Assembly: GCF_014646515.1 (NCBI RefSeq)
Contig: NZ_BMNK01000014.1
Coordinates: forward strand, 62,001 to 126,000
Direction: 5' to 3'
Source of the DNA: Nonomuraea glycinis
GTDB lineage: Bacteria; Actinomycetota; Actinomycetes; Streptosporangiales; Streptosporangiaceae
DNA: 64,000 nt
The notes beneath the pieces were generated by a model. The model worked only from the letters and a program-made list of their open reading frames with translations, did no database searches and was not told the DNA's origin. Shown here piece by piece: positions 14,949 to 23,345 of this stretch (the first letter of the stretch is position 1; each line of letters starts with the position of its first letter). The translations under genes were made by a program, and so were the position numbers.

Positions 14949-15706
14949 AGGTTCCTCGCCCATTTCAGCCACCGGTCCTCCAGCCGCGCGTACCCGGCGT
15001 TGACCAGGTTCCCGAGCACGCCGAGGAGGATCAGGGCGGCGAACATGGCCGGGATGTTGAACACCGACTGGCTGGACAGCAGGTAGAAGCCGACGCCGTT
15101 CTGCCCGCCGACCAGTTCGGAGACCACCATCATGATCAGGGCGATCGGCAGCGCCACCCGCAGGCCGGCCGAGATCAGCGGGAACGCCGAGGGCAGGACC
15201 ACCCGGCGGATGATCGCGAGCCGGGACAGCCCGTACATGCGGGCCACGTCGATCCGCTCCTGGCGGCAGTCTCGGGCGCCCGTGGTGGTGTTGACCAGCA
15301 CCGGGAACAGCACCCCGAACATGATCACCGAGATCCGCATGCTGTCGCCGAGCCCGAGGGCCAGGACCGCGACCGGGATGATGGCCACGGCGGGCAGCGC
15401 GCGCAGGAACTCCAGGGTCGGCCCGATGTACTGGGCCACCCGGCGGGAGGAGCCGATGGCGATGCCGAGCACCACGCCGAGCGCGCTCCCGGCCAGGTAG
15501 CCGATGACGAACCGCTGCAGGCTCGGCAGCAGGTCGCTGAGCGTGTGCTCGAACAGCCAGTCCTCGCGCAGCGTGCCCAGCACCGAGCTGAGCGGCGGCA
15601 GGTAGACGTTGCCGAGGATGCGCCCGCCGATCTCCCAGCCCACCAGCAGCAGAATCGGCAGGCCGATCGGCAGCAGCGATCGTCCCACCGCGCGCAGGCG
15701 TGTCAT
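14945..15706 (-). CDS. ABC importer permease (SsuC/TauC type), second of two
   Basis: A 253-residue membrane protein with about six spans. It has a BPD_transp_1 EAA-type loop (VARMYGLSRLAIIRRVVLPS) that contacts the ATPase. It belongs to the sulfonate/nitrate/taurine/aromatic-acid import family. It overlaps the first permease by ATGA and the asparaginase by GTGA. Two different permeases in one operon suggest a heterodimeric channel. Confidence 0.92.
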   Translation of the reverse strand: MTRLRAVGRSLLPIGLPILLLVGWEIGGRILGNVYLPPLSSVLGTLREDWLFEHTLSDLLPSLQRFVIGYLAGSALGVVLGIAIGSSRRVAQYIGPTLEFLRALPAVAIIPVAVLALGLGDSMRISVIMFGVLFPVLVNTTTGARDCRQERIDVARMYGLSRLAIIRRVVLPSAFPLISAGLRVALPIALIMMVVSELVGGQNGVGFYLLSSQSVFNIPAMFAALILLGVLGNLVNAGYARLEDRWLKWARNL

Positions 15707-16554
15707 CGCCCCGCACCTCCGTCCCGTGCGTCGGTCTTCCAGAACACGATCTTCCGCTCCAGCCCGGCCACGGCCGCGTTGATGGCGTAGCCGAGCAGAC
15801 CCACGGCGAACACGGCGGCGTACATGTCGGCGTTCCTGATCGCGGTCTGCATCTGGACGATGGCGTAGCCGAGCCCGCCGCTGCTGGTGATGATCTCCAC
15901 GGTGACGGTCAGGACGAGCGCGATGGCCCCGCTGATCCGTACCCCCGCGGCGATGTTGACCGCCGCGCTGGGCAGCAGCACCCGGCGCAGCACGGCCGCG
16001 CGGCCGAGCCCGAAGTTGCGCGCCGTGTCCACGGCCACCGGGTCGGCGTCGCGGACGCCGTAGTAGGTGTTGAACAGGATGGGCCAGGACGCCGCGTACA
16101 CCGTCAGCGCGATCGTGGTGGTGTCGCCCACGCCCAGGATGAGGATGCCGAACGGGATCAGCGCGACCGACGGCAGCGGCCGGAGGAACTCGATGATCAG
16201 CTTGACCGAGTTGAACGCGGTCGCCGAGGCGCCGAGCAGCACCCCGACCGGCACCGCCACGACGATGGCGATGAGCAGCCCGGCCCCGAAGGTGGCGAAG
16301 GTCTGCCCGGCGTCGGCGAGCAGGTCGCCGCTCACGATCCCGGTGTAGAGCGCCGCCCCGACCTGGCTGGGCCTGGGCACGTACGCGGACTTGACGACCC
16401 AGGTGGTCAGGGCCTCCAGCAGGAGCAGGAGCCCGGCGGCGAACATCAGGCCGCGCACGTTGAACAGCGGGCGGGTCCTGCGTCCTCGGCCGGTGCGCCG
16501 AGACGCCGCCGCGCCGACCCCTGGCGCTCGGTCCTCCGCCTTGAGGAGCGTCAT
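15703..16554 (-). CDS. ABC importer permease (SsuC/TauC type), first of two
   Basis: A 283-residue membrane protein with an Arg-rich N-terminal cytoplasmic tail (residues 1-32), then about six spans. The coupling loop is DTARNFGLGRAAVLRRVLLP. It pairs with the downstream permease in the same operon, after the binding-protein gene. The C-terminus ends in FWKTDARDGGAGR. Confidence 0.92.
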   Translation of the reverse strand: MTLLKAEDRAPGVGAAASRRTGRGRRTRPLFNVRGLMFAAGLLLLLEALTTWVVKSAYVPRPSQVGAALYTGIVSGDLLADAGQTFATFGAGLLIAIVVAVPVGVLLGASATAFNSVKLIIEFLRPLPSVALIPFGILILGVGDTTTIALTVYAASWPILFNTYYGVRDADPVAVDTARNFGLGRAAVLRRVLLPSAAVNIAAGVRISGAIALVLTVTVEIITSSGGLGYAIVQMQTAIRNADMYAAVFAVGLLGYAINAAVAGLERKIVFWKTDARDGGAGR

Positions 16555-16614
16555 GCATCTTCCTTCCTGAGAGGCCGCCGTGGCCGGCGGCCCCGCGCGC
16601 CTGCGGACAGGTGC

Positions 16615-17616
16615 CTACTTGCCGTCGGCGGCGATGATGGTCTCGGCCTTGATCGGCTCCTTGAGCGCACCGAAGCGCACCATCACGTCCAGCAGCGGCT
16701 GCACCAGGTCCGGGGTCGTCTCGTCGCCGTACAGGGCGAGCTCCAGGGCATTGATCGCGTCATCGGGGAGCTCGGTGTACTTCTGCAGGATCGACTTGCG
16801 CTCGGCCTCGTTGGCGGGGTCGTTGGCCCAGGCGTTGGTGGCCTTCATGGCGGCCCGGAACTTCTCCACCACCGCCGCGTTGTCCGCGATGTAGTCCTCC
16901 TTGGCGAACCACGTGGTGTTCAGGAAGTCCTTGCCGTTGTTGACCGAGTCGTACGGGCTGACCAGCCGGTGTGCGATCTTGGCCGCTTCCTGCTGGTCGT
17001 AGAAGGGGGAGACGACCGCGCCGGCCGGAACCTGGCCGCTCTCCAGAGCCTGGCCGATGGCCGGGAAGTTCAGGGTGACGAAGTTGACCGTCTTGACGTC
17101 CACGCCCGCGTCGTCGAGCGCGGCCAGCGTGGACAGGTGCGGCAGGGTGTTGAGCGCGTTGGTGGCGATCGACTTGCCGCCCAGGTCCTTGAGCTCTTTC
17201 ACGTCGGTGGCCTTGTCACCGATCATCAGCCAGACGCCCGGCTTCTCCTTGGTGTAGAGCAGGCCGCCCGCGACGATGCGGAACGGGATGCCCGAGGCGG
17301 AGGCGGAGGCGATGGAAGCCGGTGAGGTCAGCGCGAACTGCGAGCCGCCCGACTGCACGGCGGCGGCGAGCTCGGGCACACCCGCGACGATCTTGACGTC
17401 CACGTCCAGGCCCTGGGCGGTGAAGAAGCCCTTCTCCTTGGCCAGGAAGCCCTGGGCGCCGGAGTCCGCGGCCACCGTGGAGATGGTGATCTTGATGGGG
17501 CCGCCGGTCGCGGCGGTGGACGCGGAGTCGTCACCGCCACAGGCGGCCAGGCTCCCGACCAGGGTGAACACGGCGGCCATGCCGAGGAGTTTCCGTACTA
17601 CGTTGGTTGCCGTCAT
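16615..17616 (-). CDS. ABC importer substrate-binding lipoprotein (SsuA/NMT1 type)
   Basis: A 333-residue lipoprotein. The signal sequence is MTATNVVRKLLGMAAVFTLV with the lipobox SLAAC, giving a lipid-anchored Cys near residue 26. A Gly/Ser/Thr linker follows, then a two-lobed domain (ITISTVAADSGAQGFLAKEK, LTSPASIASAS, VNFVTLNFPAIGQAL) of the NMT1/SsuA family that binds sulfonates, aromatic acids or thiamine precursors. It sits outside the membrane and feeds the two permeases. The operator upstream of the ATPase links its expression to the catabolic regulon, so the ligand is probably the degraded compound. Confidence 0.92.
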   Translation of the reverse strand: MTATNVVRKLLGMAAVFTLVGSLAACGGDDSASTAATGGPIKITISTVAADSGAQGFLAKEKGFFTAQGLDVDVKIVAGVPELAAAVQSGGSQFALTSPASIASASASGIPFRIVAGGLLYTKEKPGVWLMIGDKATDVKELKDLGGKSIATNALNTLPHLSTLAALDDAGVDVKTVNFVTLNFPAIGQALESGQVPAGAVVSPFYDQQEAAKIAHRLVSPYDSVNNGKDFLNTTWFAKEDYIADNAAVVEKFRAAMKATNAWANDPANEAERKSILQKYTELPDDAINALELALYGDETTPDLVQPLLDVMVRFGALKEPIKAETIIAADGK

Positions 17617-17658
17617 GTGACTCGTACCTTTCGGGGTAGTGCAAAAGCGGGGGATGGG

Positions 17659-18513
17659 TCACGCGGCGGGTTGGCTGCCGTCACGCTGGGCGGACAGTCC
17701 CATGACGTCGTGAATGCGGGCGCGAATCCTCTGGAATTCCGGCATGCCGCGGGTGCTCACCTGGTTCTTCGGGTGGGGCAGGTCCACCATGAGCTCCTCC
17801 GCCACGTGGCACGGCGGCTTGCTCAGGACCAGGATGCGGTCGGCGAGGTAGATGGCCTCGTCGATGTCGTGGGTGACCAGCAGCATGGTCATCCCCGAGT
17901 CGGCGAACCGCTCGCGCACGGCGAGCAGGGTGTCTTCGAGGCCCTCCTTGGTCAGCGCGTCCACAGAGGCGAACGGTTCGTCGAGCAACAGGATCTGCGG
18001 GCGGAAGGCCAGCGCCCGGGCGATGGCGACGCGCTGCTGCATGCCGCCGGAGAGCTCTCCCGGGTGGTAGTCCTCGAACCCGGCGAGCCCGACCGTCTTG
18101 ATCGCCTCGGCGACCCGCTCGGCCTTCTCCGCCTTGGTGATGTCGCCGCGCTCGGCCAGCGGGAACTTCACATTGCGCTCGACGGTCAGCCAGGGGAACA
18201 GCGAGCGGGTGTAGTCCTGGAAGACCAGGGCCATCTCGGGCGGCGGCGCGTCGATCCGCTGCCCGCGCAGGCTCACCTCGCCCGAGGTCGGCGGCAGCAG
18301 CCCGCAGATCATCCGGAGCAAGGTCGACTTGCCGCACCCCGACGGGCCGATGATCGCGACGAAGTCGCCCTGGTTCACCGAGAACGAGAGGCGATCGCAG
18401 ACCAGCGGGCCGTCGGCCTGATAGCGCTTACGCAGCTCGGTCACGTTGAGGATCGGCGGCACGACGGCTCCTGGTTCGGCGAGATCGGTCAGACGCGGGA
18501 AATCGGTGGCCAT
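17659..18513 (-). CDS. ABC importer ATP-binding protein (SsuB/TauB type)
   Basis: A nucleotide-binding subunit of about 284 residues. It has Walker A GPSGCGKST, the Q-loop VFQDYTRSLFPW, the signature LSGGMQQR, Walker B ILLLDEP and the switch THD. ATG 18513 is chosen because GAAGGG lies 9 bases upstream; the alternative ATG at 18522 is too close to that site. It is the first gene of the import operon and lies behind the promoter and operator at 18677-18704. Confidence 0.93.
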   Translation of the reverse strand: MATDFPRLTDLAEPGAVVPPILNVTELRKRYQADGPLVCDRLSFSVNQGDFVAIIGPSGCGKSTLLRMICGLLPPTSGEVSLRGQRIDAPPPEMALVFQDYTRSLFPWLTVERNVKFPLAERGDITKAEKAERVAEAIKTVGLAGFEDYHPGELSGGMQQRVAIARALAFRPQILLLDEPFASVDALTKEGLEDTLLAVRERFADSGMTMLLVTHDIDEAIYLADRILVLSKPPCHVAEELMVDLPHPKNQVSTRGMPEFQRIRARIHDVMGLSAQRDGSQPAA

Positions 18514-18676
18514 GCGAGGCATCCCTTCGGTAGGCGACGGGTCGCCGGAGGCGGGAACGGATCCGGGGTGACCGTCCGTAACCCTCTGTCCGGGGCGTTC
18601 GCTCGTGGATGCCGCTGGGCGGTGGGACGGGTGCCGTGGCCGCCGCTCAGATGCGTACAGGTGATTATTGCCTTGT

Positions 18677-18704
18677 ATCGTACGAAGTACGAATGAGGTG
18701 TCAA
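18677..18704 (-). promoter_or_regulatory. Import-operon promoter with operator site 5 (perfect palindrome)
   Basis: On the minus strand, TTGACA (18704-18699), a 16-base spacer and TACGAT (18682-18677) form a strong promoter. The operator TCGTACGAAGTACGA (18678-18692) is a perfect 6+3+6 palindrome covering the spacer and -10. It is the best match of the five-site set and shows direct competition between repressor and RNA polymerase. Confidence 0.75.
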
Positions 18705-18770
18705 GGGGTTCTCCGAAACGGACTGCCTAACGGTGCGGACTGTTATATAGTGCGAACTTTCAAATTCGGC

Positions 18771-19517
18771 TCACCACAAGCGGTTGAGCTTGCGGGAAAG
18801 GCCCAGCGCCGCCGTCCGTACGGCAGGCCCCAGCCGGGCCGGCTGGAACTGCGCGACCGGCACCGAAACCGACAGGGCCGCGATCGCCACCCCGCTCACG
18901 AGCACCGGCGCGGCCACACAGCAACCGCCGACCGCCGCTTCCTCCCGGTCGTAGGCCACGCCCGCCGTCTGGACCCGGCTGACCTCGTCCTTCAGTAAAT
19001 CCAGGTCGGTGATCGAGTGCGGGGTGAGCCGCCGCAACGGCTGCCCGAGCACCTCGTCCAGCACCTCGGGCAGCGCGAAGGCCAGCAGCGCCTTGCCGAT
19101 GCCGGTGCAGGTCAGCGGGAGCCGCCCGCCGATACGGGACGGAAGGTCGACACCGCCGTGACCGTGGATCTTCTCCGCGTACACCACGTCGTAGCCGTCC
19201 CTGACGCCGAGATGCACCGTCTGGTGCGTCGCCGCGAACAGGTCCTGCATGAACGGCAGCGCCGCCTGGCGGAGCTGGGACTTGACCGGCACCAGCTCGC
19301 CCAGCTCGAACAGGACCAGCCCGAGCGCGAACCCGCCGTCCACCCGCTGGAGCAGATTGAGGTCGAGCAACGGCTGGATCAGTCGGTGCACGGTGGACTT
19401 CGGAAGGTGCGTGGAGCGGGCGATGTCCGCCAGTCGCTGCGGCCCGCCGGCGGTCCGGAACGTCTGGAGGATCAACATCACCTTCTCCAGCATCGAGGTG
19501 TCGTCGTTCCGTCTCAC
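18771..19517 (-). CDS. IclR-family transcriptional regulator
   Basis: A 248-residue regulator. The N-terminal winged helix (about 8-70) contains QRLADIARSTHLPKSTVHRL. The C-terminal effector domain (about 80-248) has HLGVRDGYDVVYAEK and the ending AVSVPVAQF-like pattern (ALSVSVPVAQF). The GTG start at 19517 follows AAGGAAGG. An inverted repeat (19506-19522) covers this start, suggesting autoregulation. The gene is divergent from the lower meta-pathway operon at 19624, a common arrangement for IclR regulators of aromatic breakdown (MhpR, PcaR types). Whether it activates or represses cannot be told. Confidence 0.9.
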   Translation of the reverse strand: MRRNDDTSMLEKVMLILQTFRTAGGPQRLADIARSTHLPKSTVHRLIQPLLDLNLLQRVDGGFALGLVLFELGELVPVKSQLRQAALPFMQDLFAATHQTVHLGVRDGYDVVYAEKIHGHGGVDLPSRIGGRLPLTCTGIGKALLAFALPEVLDEVLGQPLRRLTPHSITDLDLLKDEVSRVQTAGVAYDREEAAVGGCCVAAPVLVSGVAIAALSVSVPVAQFQPARLGPAVRTAALGLSRKLNRLW

Positions 19518-19522
19518 GGAAC
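19506..19522. promoter_or_regulatory. Inverted repeat over the iclR start, candidate IclR operator
   Basis: GTTCCGTCTCACGGAAC has perfect 6-base arms and a 5-base centre. It spans the GTG start and the base after the ribosome site. It shares the GTTCC-N7-GGAAC core and spacing with 786-804 in front of hpaB. Being partly coding, it could be chance, but the match in spacing argues for a shared operator. Confidence 0.5.
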
Positions 19523-19623
19523 CTTCCTTGTTGTTTCGGGATGTATGAGGCTGAATATGGTCTATTCACCTGCGGAAATTCAACCCCACCGTCCAAGAAA
19601 AAACGTTCCGGGAAGCTGACCAC

Positions 19624-20433
19624 ATGCTGGTTCCACCTGATGGCCGCGAGGCCGCCGCCGCTCGATTGCGGTCGGCCGTAACCTCTCACCGGTCGTGCGC
19701 ACCGGTCCGTGATCTGCTCGGTACGGCCGACATCGAGGCCGCCTACGCGGTCGCCTCGGCGAACATCGCCGAGCGGATCACGGCCGGCCGGCGCAGGATC
19801 GGACGCAAGATCGGGCTCACCTCGCCGGTCGTGCAACGTCAGCTCGGGGTGGACCGGCCCGACTTCGGCACACTGCTCGACGACATGCTCGTCCCGGCCG
19901 GGACCCCGGCCGAGCACAGCGGCCTGTTCCGGCCGCGCGCCGAGGCCGAGGTGGCCTTCGTCCTGGGCCGCGACCTCGACGACGAGAGCGTCGACCCGCG
20001 CCAGGCCGTCGCGTACGCGCTGGCCGCGATCGAGATCGTGGACAGCCGGATCACCGACTGGGACATCACGATCGTGGACACCATCGCCGACAACGCCTCC
20101 AGCGCGCTGTTCGCACTCGGCTCGGAACGCGTCCCGCTCGACGGGCTCGACCTGCCCGGCGTCCAGATGGAGCTGGAGCTCAACGGTGTGACGGCCTCCA
20201 CCGGCACGGGCGAGGCCTGCCTGGGCGACCCGCTCAACGCGCTGGCCTGGCTGGCCGCGACCGCGCGGGACATCGGCGAGCCGCTGCGCGCCGGGGAGAT
20301 CGTGCTCAGCGGCGCGCTCGGCCCGATGGTGGACGTCGGCCCGGGTGACCGGCTCACCGCTCGGCTGACCGGCCTGGGCGTGGTGGACGTTCAGTTCACC
20401 GGAATCAACGGAGGGACGCTCGGTGACGACTGA
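19624..20433 (+). CDS. mhpD: 2-hydroxypenta-2,4-dienoate hydratase (2-keto-4-pentenoate hydratase)
   Basis: A 269-residue member of the MhpD/fumarylacetoacetase-like hydratase family. It adds water to 2-hydroxypenta-2,4-dienoate to give 4-hydroxy-2-oxovalerate in the meta-cleavage pathway. The motifs IGRKIGLTS, FRPRAEAEVAFVLGRDL, EIVDSRITDW and VLSGALGP (metal-binding Glu and Lys region) are in order and the length is normal. ATG 19624 lies 107 bases from the divergent IclR start. It overlaps the next gene by 11 bases and begins a five- to six-gene operon. Confidence 0.93.
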   Translation: MLVPPDGREAAAARLRSAVTSHRSCAPVRDLLGTADIEAAYAVASANIAERITAGRRRIGRKIGLTSPVVQRQLGVDRPDFGTLLDDMLVPAGTPAEHSGLFRPRAEAEVAFVLGRDLDDESVDPRQAVAYALAAIEIVDSRITDWDITIVDTIADNASSALFALGSERVPLDGLDLPGVQMELELNGVTASTGTGEACLGDPLNALAWLAATARDIGEPLRAGEIVLSGALGPMVDVGPGDRLTARLTGLGVVDVQFTGINGGTLGDD

Positions 20434-21382
20434 CGTGCAGGCCAAGACCAAGGTGGCGGTCATCGGGTCGGGGAACATCGGCACCGATCTCATGATCAAG
20501 GTGATCCGGCTGTCCCGCACCCTGGAGATGGCCGCCATGGTAGGCATCGACCCCGACTCCGACGGCCTGGCCAGGGCCCGCAGGATGGGCGTGACCACCA
20601 CCTCGGACGGGGTGCGGGGCCTGCTGGCACTGGACGTCGCCGACGAGATCGGCGTCGTCTTCGACGCCACCTCGGCCAGGGCCCACGTCGCCAACGCCGC
20701 CGCCCTGGCGGCGACCGGGGCCAGGCTCATCGACCTCACACCCGCGGCCATCGGCCCGTACGTGGTGCCCGTCGTCAACCTGGACGCCCACCTGGACGCC
20801 CGCAACCTCAACATGGTGACCTGCGGCGGCCAGGCCACCATCCCCGTGGTGGCCGCGGCGGCCAGGATCGCCCCGGTCAGGTACGCCGAGATCGTGGCCT
20901 CCATCTCCTCCCGCTCGGCCGGCCCCGGCACCCGCGCCAACATCGACGAGTTCACCGAGACGACCTCCCGGGCGATCGAGCGGGTCGGCGGCGCCGACCG
21001 GGGCAAGGCGATCATCGTGCTGAACCCGGCGGATCCGCCCATGATCATGCGGGACACCGTGTTCTGCCTGCTCGACGACTGTGACACCGACGCGGTGGCG
21101 GCCTCGGTGGCGGCGATGGTGGCCGAGGTGGCCGAGTACGTCCCCGGTTACCGGCTCAAGCAGCGCGTCCAGTTCCGGCGGATCGGCCGCGACGATGCGG
21201 AGAACTCCCTCATCCCCGACGCCCCGCCCGGCGACCGGTGGATGATGACCGTCTTCCTGGAAGTCGCGGGCGCCGCCCACTACCTGCCGGAATACGCCGG
21301 GAACCTGGACATCATGACCTCGGCCGCGCTGCGGGTCGGCGAGCGCGTCGCCGCGCACGCCGGGACGGCGGTGGCCCGATGA
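20423..21382 (+). CDS. mhpF: Acetaldehyde dehydrogenase (acylating)
   Basis: A 319-residue MhpF/BphJ-type enzyme that oxidises acetaldehyde to acetyl-CoA with NAD+ and CoA. The NAD motif is VIGSGNIGTDL, the catalytic Cys is in NMVTCGGQATIPV, and FDATSARAH and NPADPPMIMRDTVFCL are family blocks. It forms a channelling complex with the aldolase encoded next, whose gene overlaps by ATGA. The start is GTG at 20423, inside the hydratase gene. Confidence 0.95.
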   Translation: MTTDVQAKTKVAVIGSGNIGTDLMIKVIRLSRTLEMAAMVGIDPDSDGLARARRMGVTTTSDGVRGLLALDVADEIGVVFDATSARAHVANAAALAATGARLIDLTPAAIGPYVVPVVNLDAHLDARNLNMVTCGGQATIPVVAAAARIAPVRYAEIVASISSRSAGPGTRANIDEFTETTSRAIERVGGADRGKAIIVLNPADPPMIMRDTVFCLLDDCDTDAVAASVAAMVAEVAEYVPGYRLKQRVQFRRIGRDDAENSLIPDAPPGDRWMMTVFLEVAGAAHYLPEYAGNLDIMTSAALRVGERVAAHAGTAVAR

Positions 21383-22497
21383 CCGAGCCGCTCTACATCC
21401 AGGACGTCACCCTGCGGGACGGCATGCACGCCATCAGGCACCGCTACACCCTCGGCCAGGTGCGCGACATCGCCGCCGCCCTGGACGCCGCCGGGGTCGC
21501 CGCCATCGAGGTGGCGCACGGCGACGGGCTGGGCGGCAGCAGCCTCAACTACGGTCCCGGCGCGCACACCGACTGGGACTGGCTCGCCGCCGCCGGCGAG
21601 GTGATCAAGAATGCCCGGCTGACCACCCTGCTGCTGCCCGGCATCGGCACCGTGGACGACCTGCGCCGCGCCCGCGACCTCGGCGTCGTCTCGGTCCGGG
21701 TGGCCACCCACTGCACCGAGGCGGACATCTCCGCCCAGCACATCGCCGCCGCTCGCGACCTCGGCATGGACGTGGCCGGGTTCCTGATGATGTCCCACAT
21801 GGCCGAGCCCGCCGACCTGGCCGCGCAGGCCAAACTGATGGAGTCGTACGGCGCGCACTGCGTGTACGTCACCGACTCCGGCGGCCGGCTCACCATGAGC
21901 GGGGTGCGCGACCGCGTGCACGCCTACCGCGAGGTCCTCGACCCGGGCACCGAGATCGGCATCCACGCCCACCACAACCTGGGGCTGGGCGTGGCCAACT
22001 CGGTCGTCGCCGTCGAGGCGGGCGTGATCCGGGTGGACGCCTCGCTGGCCGGGCAGGGCGCCGGCGCGGGCAACTGCCCGATCGAGGCGTTCATCGCGGT
22101 CGCCGAGCTCACCGGGTGGCGTCACGGTTGCGACGTGTTCGCCCTGATGGACGCCGCCGACGACCTCGTACGCCCGCTCCAGGACCGTCCGGTCCGGGTG
22201 GACCGGGAGACCCTGTCGCTCGGCTACGCCGGCGTCTACTCCAGCTTCCTCCGGCACGCCGAGCGCGCCGCCGCCGAGCATCGCCTGGACACCAGGGACA
22301 TCCTCGTGGAGGTCGGCCGGCGGCGGCTGGTCGGTGGCCAGGAGGACCTCATCGTGGACGTCGCCCTGGACCTGGCCGCCGCCGAGAACGCCACCGACGC
22401 GAACGCCACCCCCGAGAACCCTGCCAACGAGAACGCCACCGCCGAGACCACCGTCAACGAGAACGCCGTCAACGAGAGCATGGAGATCGCGAAATGA
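21379..22497 (+). CDS. mhpE: 4-hydroxy-2-oxovalerate aldolase with repetitive C-terminal tail
   Basis: A 372-residue DmpG/MhpE-type class II aldolase that splits 4-hydroxy-2-oxovalerate into pyruvate and acetaldehyde. The catalytic DVTLRDGMHAI, the metal ligands in IGIHAHHNLGLGVAN and SLAGQGAGAGN are present. Relatives are about 335-345 residues. The extra C-terminal tail of some 35 residues is made of repeats of Glu-Asn-Ala-Thr type (AENATDANATPENPANENAT and onwards) that look like recent tandem expansion. It partners with the acylating dehydrogenase upstream. Confidence 0.95.
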   Translation: MTEPLYIQDVTLRDGMHAIRHRYTLGQVRDIAAALDAAGVAAIEVAHGDGLGGSSLNYGPGAHTDWDWLAAAGEVIKNARLTTLLLPGIGTVDDLRRARDLGVVSVRVATHCTEADISAQHIAAARDLGMDVAGFLMMSHMAEPADLAAQAKLMESYGAHCVYVTDSGGRLTMSGVRDRVHAYREVLDPGTEIGIHAHHNLGLGVANSVVAVEAGVIRVDASLAGQGAGAGNCPIEAFIAVAELTGWRHGCDVFALMDAADDLVRPLQDRPVRVDRETLSLGYAGVYSSFLRHAERAAAEHRLDTRDILVEVGRRRLVGGQEDLIVDVALDLAAAENATDANATPENPANENATAETTVNENAVNESMEIAK

Positions 22498-23345
22498 CTG
22501 TCTGGACCGACCTAGCCGACCTGGAGTTCACGGTTCGCTTCGTGGACGCCGCGGGTGTCCGGACCAGGGCGCTCCAGGCGGGGGCGGGCGAGCCGGTGGT
22601 GTTCCTGCACGGCACCAGCGGCCACCTGGAGGCGTTCGTCCGGAACCTCCCCGCGCACGCCGAGCACTTCGCCTGCCACGCCATCGACATGCTGGGCCAC
22701 GGCTACACCGACGGCGTGGACGAGCCGTACCGTATCCCCCGGTATGTCGATCACGTGCTGGCCTACCTGGACGCGATCGGCGCGGAGCGGGCGCACTTCG
22801 TCGGCGAGTCGCTGGGCGGCTGGGTCGCCGCCCGGCTGGCCGCCGACCACCCCGACCGGGTGAGCCGCCTCACCCTGGTCGCCCCCGGCGGCAGCGTCGC
22901 CAACCCGGCCGTGATGGAGCGGATCAAGACCAGCACCCGCCAGGCCGTCACCACCGACGACATCGACCTGACCCGCAAGCGGCTGCACCTGCTCATGCAC
23001 GACCCCGCCAAGGACGTCTCCGAAGAGCTCGTTCAGGTACGGCATGCGATCTACCACCGCCCCGAGTTCGTCAAGCGGCTGGACAACCTGCTGTGCCTCC
23101 AGGAGCTCGCCAACCGGGAGGAGGACCTGCTCACCGCCGAGCAGATGGGCCGCATCACGGCGCCGACGCTGATCGTGTGGGGCGCCCAGAACCCGTTCGG
23201 CGACGTGCCCGAGGCGCATCGGATGAACGAGCTCATCCCCGGCTCCCGCCTGGAGATCTTCGGCGAGTGCGGCCACTGGCCCCAGCACGAGCACGCCGCC
23301 AAGTTCGACGCGCTCAACCTCGCCTTCCTGCGGGAGGGACAGTGA
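22494..23345 (+). CDS. MhpC-like alpha/beta hydrolase
   Basis: A 283-residue hydrolase of the 2-hydroxy-6-oxononadienedioate hydrolase (MhpC/BphD) kind, which cuts the C-C bond of the ring-fission product. It has the oxyanion motif FLHGTSGHLEAF, the nucleophile in VGESLGGW and the His in GECGHWPQHEHAA. The usual acid strand WGxxD reads VWGAQNPFGD, with Asn at the position of the catalytic Asp; a nearby Asp could replace it. It overlaps the aldolase by ATGA and the next gene by GTGA. It is the best candidate to follow the MhpB-like dioxygenase. Confidence 0.87.
   Translation: MTVWTDLADLEFTVRFVDAAGVRTRALQAGAGEPVVFLHGTSGHLEAFVRNLPAHAEHFACHAIDMLGHGYTDGVDEPYRIPRYVDHVLAYLDAIGAERAHFVGESLGGWVAARLAADHPDRVSRLTLVAPGGSVANPAVMERIKTSTRQAVTTDDIDLTRKRLHLLMHDPAKDVSEELVQVRHAIYHRPEFVKRLDNLLCLQELANREEDLLTAEQMGRITAPTLIVWGAQNPFGDVPEAHRMNELIPGSRLEIFGECGHWPQHEHAAKFDALNLAFLREGQ

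Noticed and set aside
18741..18757. A sixth operator copy near the end of the IclR gene
   Set aside because: Only the half-site AGTGCGA matches; the other half does not fit and no promoter follows it.
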